A stretch of DNA of 15,005 nt from JANRKG01 sp033763635. GTDB taxonomy: Bacteria; Cyanobacteriota; Cyanobacteriia; GCF-001939115. Position 1 is the first letter of the stretch; the number at the start of each line of letters is the position of its first letter. The notes under the pieces are model-generated. The model made no database searches and was not told the origin of the DNA. It saw only the letters and a program-made list of their open reading frames with translations. Both the position numbers and the translations under genes were made by a program. The stretch lies in assembly GCA_033763635.1 (NCBI GenBank), contig JANRKG010000460.1, positions 1 through 15,005 of the forward strand, in the 5' to 3' direction. Shown piece by piece: positions 13,170-15,005 of the stretch.

Positions 13170-14867
13170 GGATGGTTCGTTTCCTTTCACCGCAAAGCTG
13201 TAAATTTTCTGGGTATGCAACTGTCCCATCAAAAGCGAAGGGCGATCGTCGAGGGAAAAACTTTGACGGAAGAGTTGCACCTGTAACCCAATCAACGGAT
13301 CGGCTCCGGGCGAGACTAAAAATTCCAACTTTTCCAGATCAGGCCATTGCACCAGTTCATCCAAAATTTTCCCGATCGCATGGCAATAGGGGTGATCCGG
13401 GTCGTCGTACCAGGCCCCGGTTTCCGTCAGTTCTGAATCCAGCCCCACATGTAAGATCAGGGAAGCTTTACTGAACAAGGCGATCGCCACAGGCCGGACT
13501 TCTTCCTGAAGATGAAATTGATAGGTTGCGACCAAATGACGCACCTTCTCTAAACGGGTGTACCGCTCCGTGATAGAGAGAGGGGGGGAGTTCCATTGGA
13601 GGGCGATCGTCACCAGGTAAGTCTGAAGCAACAAGTGCCCCAACTTCTCAGCCTTTGTCGCCAGGTAGCCAGAATTGTAGGTCGTTGCTTCAATCAACAA
13701 GGGCACCCGATCCACCACCTCTAGCCCGTATCCCCCCAACCCAGCAATCTTCCGGGGGTTGTTGGTAATTAAGCGAATCTGTTGTACCCCCAGGTCATTA
13801 AGAATCTGGGCACCCACTCCATAGTTTCGCAAATCCGCCGGAAACCCCAATCGTTCGTTCGCTTCTACCGTATCCAGGCCCATATCTTGCAAAGAATAGG
13901 CTTTAAGTTTGTTGATGAGTCCAATTCCCCGGCCTTCCTGCCGCAGGTACACGACCACCCCCCGTCCAGCATTCTCAATCATCTTCAGGGCTGCTTGAAG
14001 TTGCATTCGGCAGTCACACCGCAAGGAACCCATCGAGTCCCCTGTCAAGCACTCAGAGTGAACCCGCACCATCACAGGCTGATCTTTAAAAGTCGCCGGA
14101 TCACCCTTGACGATCGCCACATGTTCCGAGTTATCCAGGGTGTTGCGATAGGCATAAATCTGAAAATGCCCAAACTCACTGGGCAGGTTGGCGACCGTTT
14201 CCCGACAGACAAATCGTTCGTGGGAGAGGCGATAACTGATCAGATCGGCGATGCTGATAATTTTCAGGCGATGTTTACGGGAATACTGGACCAACTCAGG
14301 AAGACGGGCCATCGAACCATCCGGATTTTGAATCTCGCAAATCACCCCTGCCGGATATAGCCCTGCCAATTGGGACAAATCGACCGCTGCTTCCGTATGT
14401 CCCGCCCGTTTCAGGACACCTCCGGTTCGGGCACGCAAGGGAAAGATATGACCGGGCCGCCGCAAATCTGTCGGGCGGGTTGCAGGATGAATCGCAACCT
14501 GAATCGTTCTCGCCCGATCGTCCGCTGAAATGCCTGTGGAAACGCCCAAGTGGGGAGAAGCATCCACACTGACTGTAAACGCCGTTTGGTTACTGTCCGT
14601 GTTATTCGTCACCATTAAGGGCAAGTCTAATTCATCTAACCGCTCCCCTGTCATTGCCAGACAGATCAACCCCCGCGCTTCCACTGCCATGAAGTTAATC
14701 AGGTCGGGAGTTGCGAACTGGGCCGCACAAATGAGATCCCCTTCGTTTTCTCGGTTTTCATCATCTACTACGACGATCGCCCGCCCTGCCTTCAAATCTG
14801 CCAGTGCCTCGTCGATCGAATCAAATTGAAAGGTTTCTAATTGAGAAAAAGTATCCACAAGTTCCAC
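13158..14867 (-). CDS. ribBA: Bifunctional DHBP synthase / GTP cyclohydrolase II (RibBA)
   Basis: Two first-step enzymes of riboflavin synthesis on one chain: the N-terminal domain makes 3,4-dihydroxy-2-butanone 4-phosphate from ribulose 5-phosphate, the second opens GTP. The synthase part (about 12-212) has DDENRENEGDL (35-45) and RAGHTEAAVDL (154-164). The cyclohydrolase (about 218-415) has zinc cysteines C273, C284 and C286 in HSECLTGDSMGSLRCDC, then RQEGRGIGL (309-317) and TNNPRKIAGLGG (368-379). About 150 further residues (416-569) follow, a non-catalytic extension that I recall as common in cyanobacterial RibBA. The start is GTG: an in-frame stop lies two codons upstream, and the first internal Met is residue 60, inside the domain. 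I see no FMN riboswitch upstream. Confidence 0.96.
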   Translation of the reverse strand: MELVDTFSQLETFQFDSIDEALADLKAGRAIVVVDDENRENEGDLICAAQFATPDLINFMAVEARGLICLAMTGERLDELDLPLMVTNNTDSNQTAFTVSVDASPHLGVSTGISADDRARTIQVAIHPATRPTDLRRPGHIFPLRARTGGVLKRAGHTEAAVDLSQLAGLYPAGVICEIQNPDGSMARLPELVQYSRKHRLKIISIADLISYRLSHERFVCRETVANLPSEFGHFQIYAYRNTLDNSEHVAIVKGDPATFKDQPVMVRVHSECLTGDSMGSLRCDCRMQLQAALKMIENAGRGVVVYLRQEGRGIGLINKLKAYSLQDMGLDTVEANERLGFPADLRNYGVGAQILNDLGVQQIRLITNNPRKIAGLGGYGLEVVDRVPLLIEATTYNSGYLATKAEKLGHLLLQTYLVTIALQWNSPPLSITERYTRLEKVRHLVATYQFHLQEEVRPVAIALFSKASLILHVGLDSELTETGAWYDDPDHPYCHAIGKILDELVQWPDLEKLEFLVSPGADPLIGLQVQLFRQSFSLDDRPSLLMGQLHTQKIYSFAVKGNEPSGQG

Positions 14868-14903
14868 AACCTAGCTGCACCAATCTTGGATGGATAGAGT
14901 AAA

Positions 14904-14923
14904 TCTATTCTAGTTGGAATAGA
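14904..14923. promoter_or_regulatory. Inverted repeat upstream of ribBA
   Basis: TCTATTC (14904-14910) and GAATAGA (14917-14923) form a perfect 7-bp dyad with a 6-nt spacer, 37-56 bp upstream of the ribBA start. This is a possible operator or 5'-leader hairpin. Only its symmetry supports it. Confidence 0.35.
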
Positions 14924-15005
14924 GAATGGAGAATGGAGCACTGAAAGTCTATCCTCTATCATCGATGCCCCATCCCCCATGACCCATCAGATTTAGAGTC
15001 GCTTG

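Noticed and set aside
14868..15005. FMN riboswitch before ribBA
   Set aside because: None of the conserved RFN segments are visible; only a 7-bp dyad and short AT-rich repeats.

Overview
The window is cyanobacterial chromosome. It carries psaD (photosystem I subunit II). It also has at least five perfect HIP1 octamers (GCGATCGC at 797, 7394, 8875, 10500 and 13480, where about 0.2 would be expected by chance in 15 kb), many partial CGATCG cores, and several cyanobacterium-typical proteins (DICT-GAF histidine kinase, DUF3318 protein, long RibBA). Base composition and codon use look even across the genes. I see no transposase, integrase, phage gene, tRNA, rRNA or CRISPR array, so this reads as core chromosome rather than an island. 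The genus cannot be fixed; a filamentous Leptolyngbya-like cyanobacterium is a guess.

Layout. 1-3671, minus strand: an outer-membrane-type beta-barrel protein, a DICT-GAF sensor histidine kinase, then psaD with a strong intrinsic terminator and a five-copy 16-bp tandem repeat just beyond it. 3639-4236 is an AT-rich intergenic stretch with 12-bp repeats. 4237-5190, plus strand: a two-gene unit of a TM2-SHOCT membrane protein and a double helix-hairpin-helix protein. 5204-6512, minus strand: a small zinc-ribbon-like protein, a coiled-coil protein and signal peptidase I, convergent with the previous pair. 6513-6847 is a divergent regulatory region with a 13-bp triplicate repeat.

6848-9135, plus strand: a concentrative nucleoside transporter relative with an altered substrate motif, then a DUF3318 membrane protein whose start codon lies in a hairpin. 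9136-9598 holds no convincing gene. 9599-11679, plus strand: a small hypothetical protein, a patatin-like phospholipase and a voltage-gated potassium channel with a C-terminal zinc ribbon. 11807-13105, plus strand: an M16 zinc peptidase. 13158-14867, minus strand: bifunctional riboflavin enzyme RibBA, convergent with the peptidase across a 10-bp-stem hairpin.

Most neighbours are unrelated housekeeping genes. The pairings that could be functional are TM2-SHOCT with the helix-hairpin-helix protein (3-nt spacing), patatin with the potassium channel (13-nt spacing, both acting at membranes), and possibly the transporter with DUF3318. No complete new multi-gene system is evident. The most unusual points are the altered nucleoside-transporter motif, the M48-like but HExxH-less DUF3318 protein with a start-codon hairpin, the patatin/zinc-ribbon channel pair, and the dyad repeat array behind psaD.
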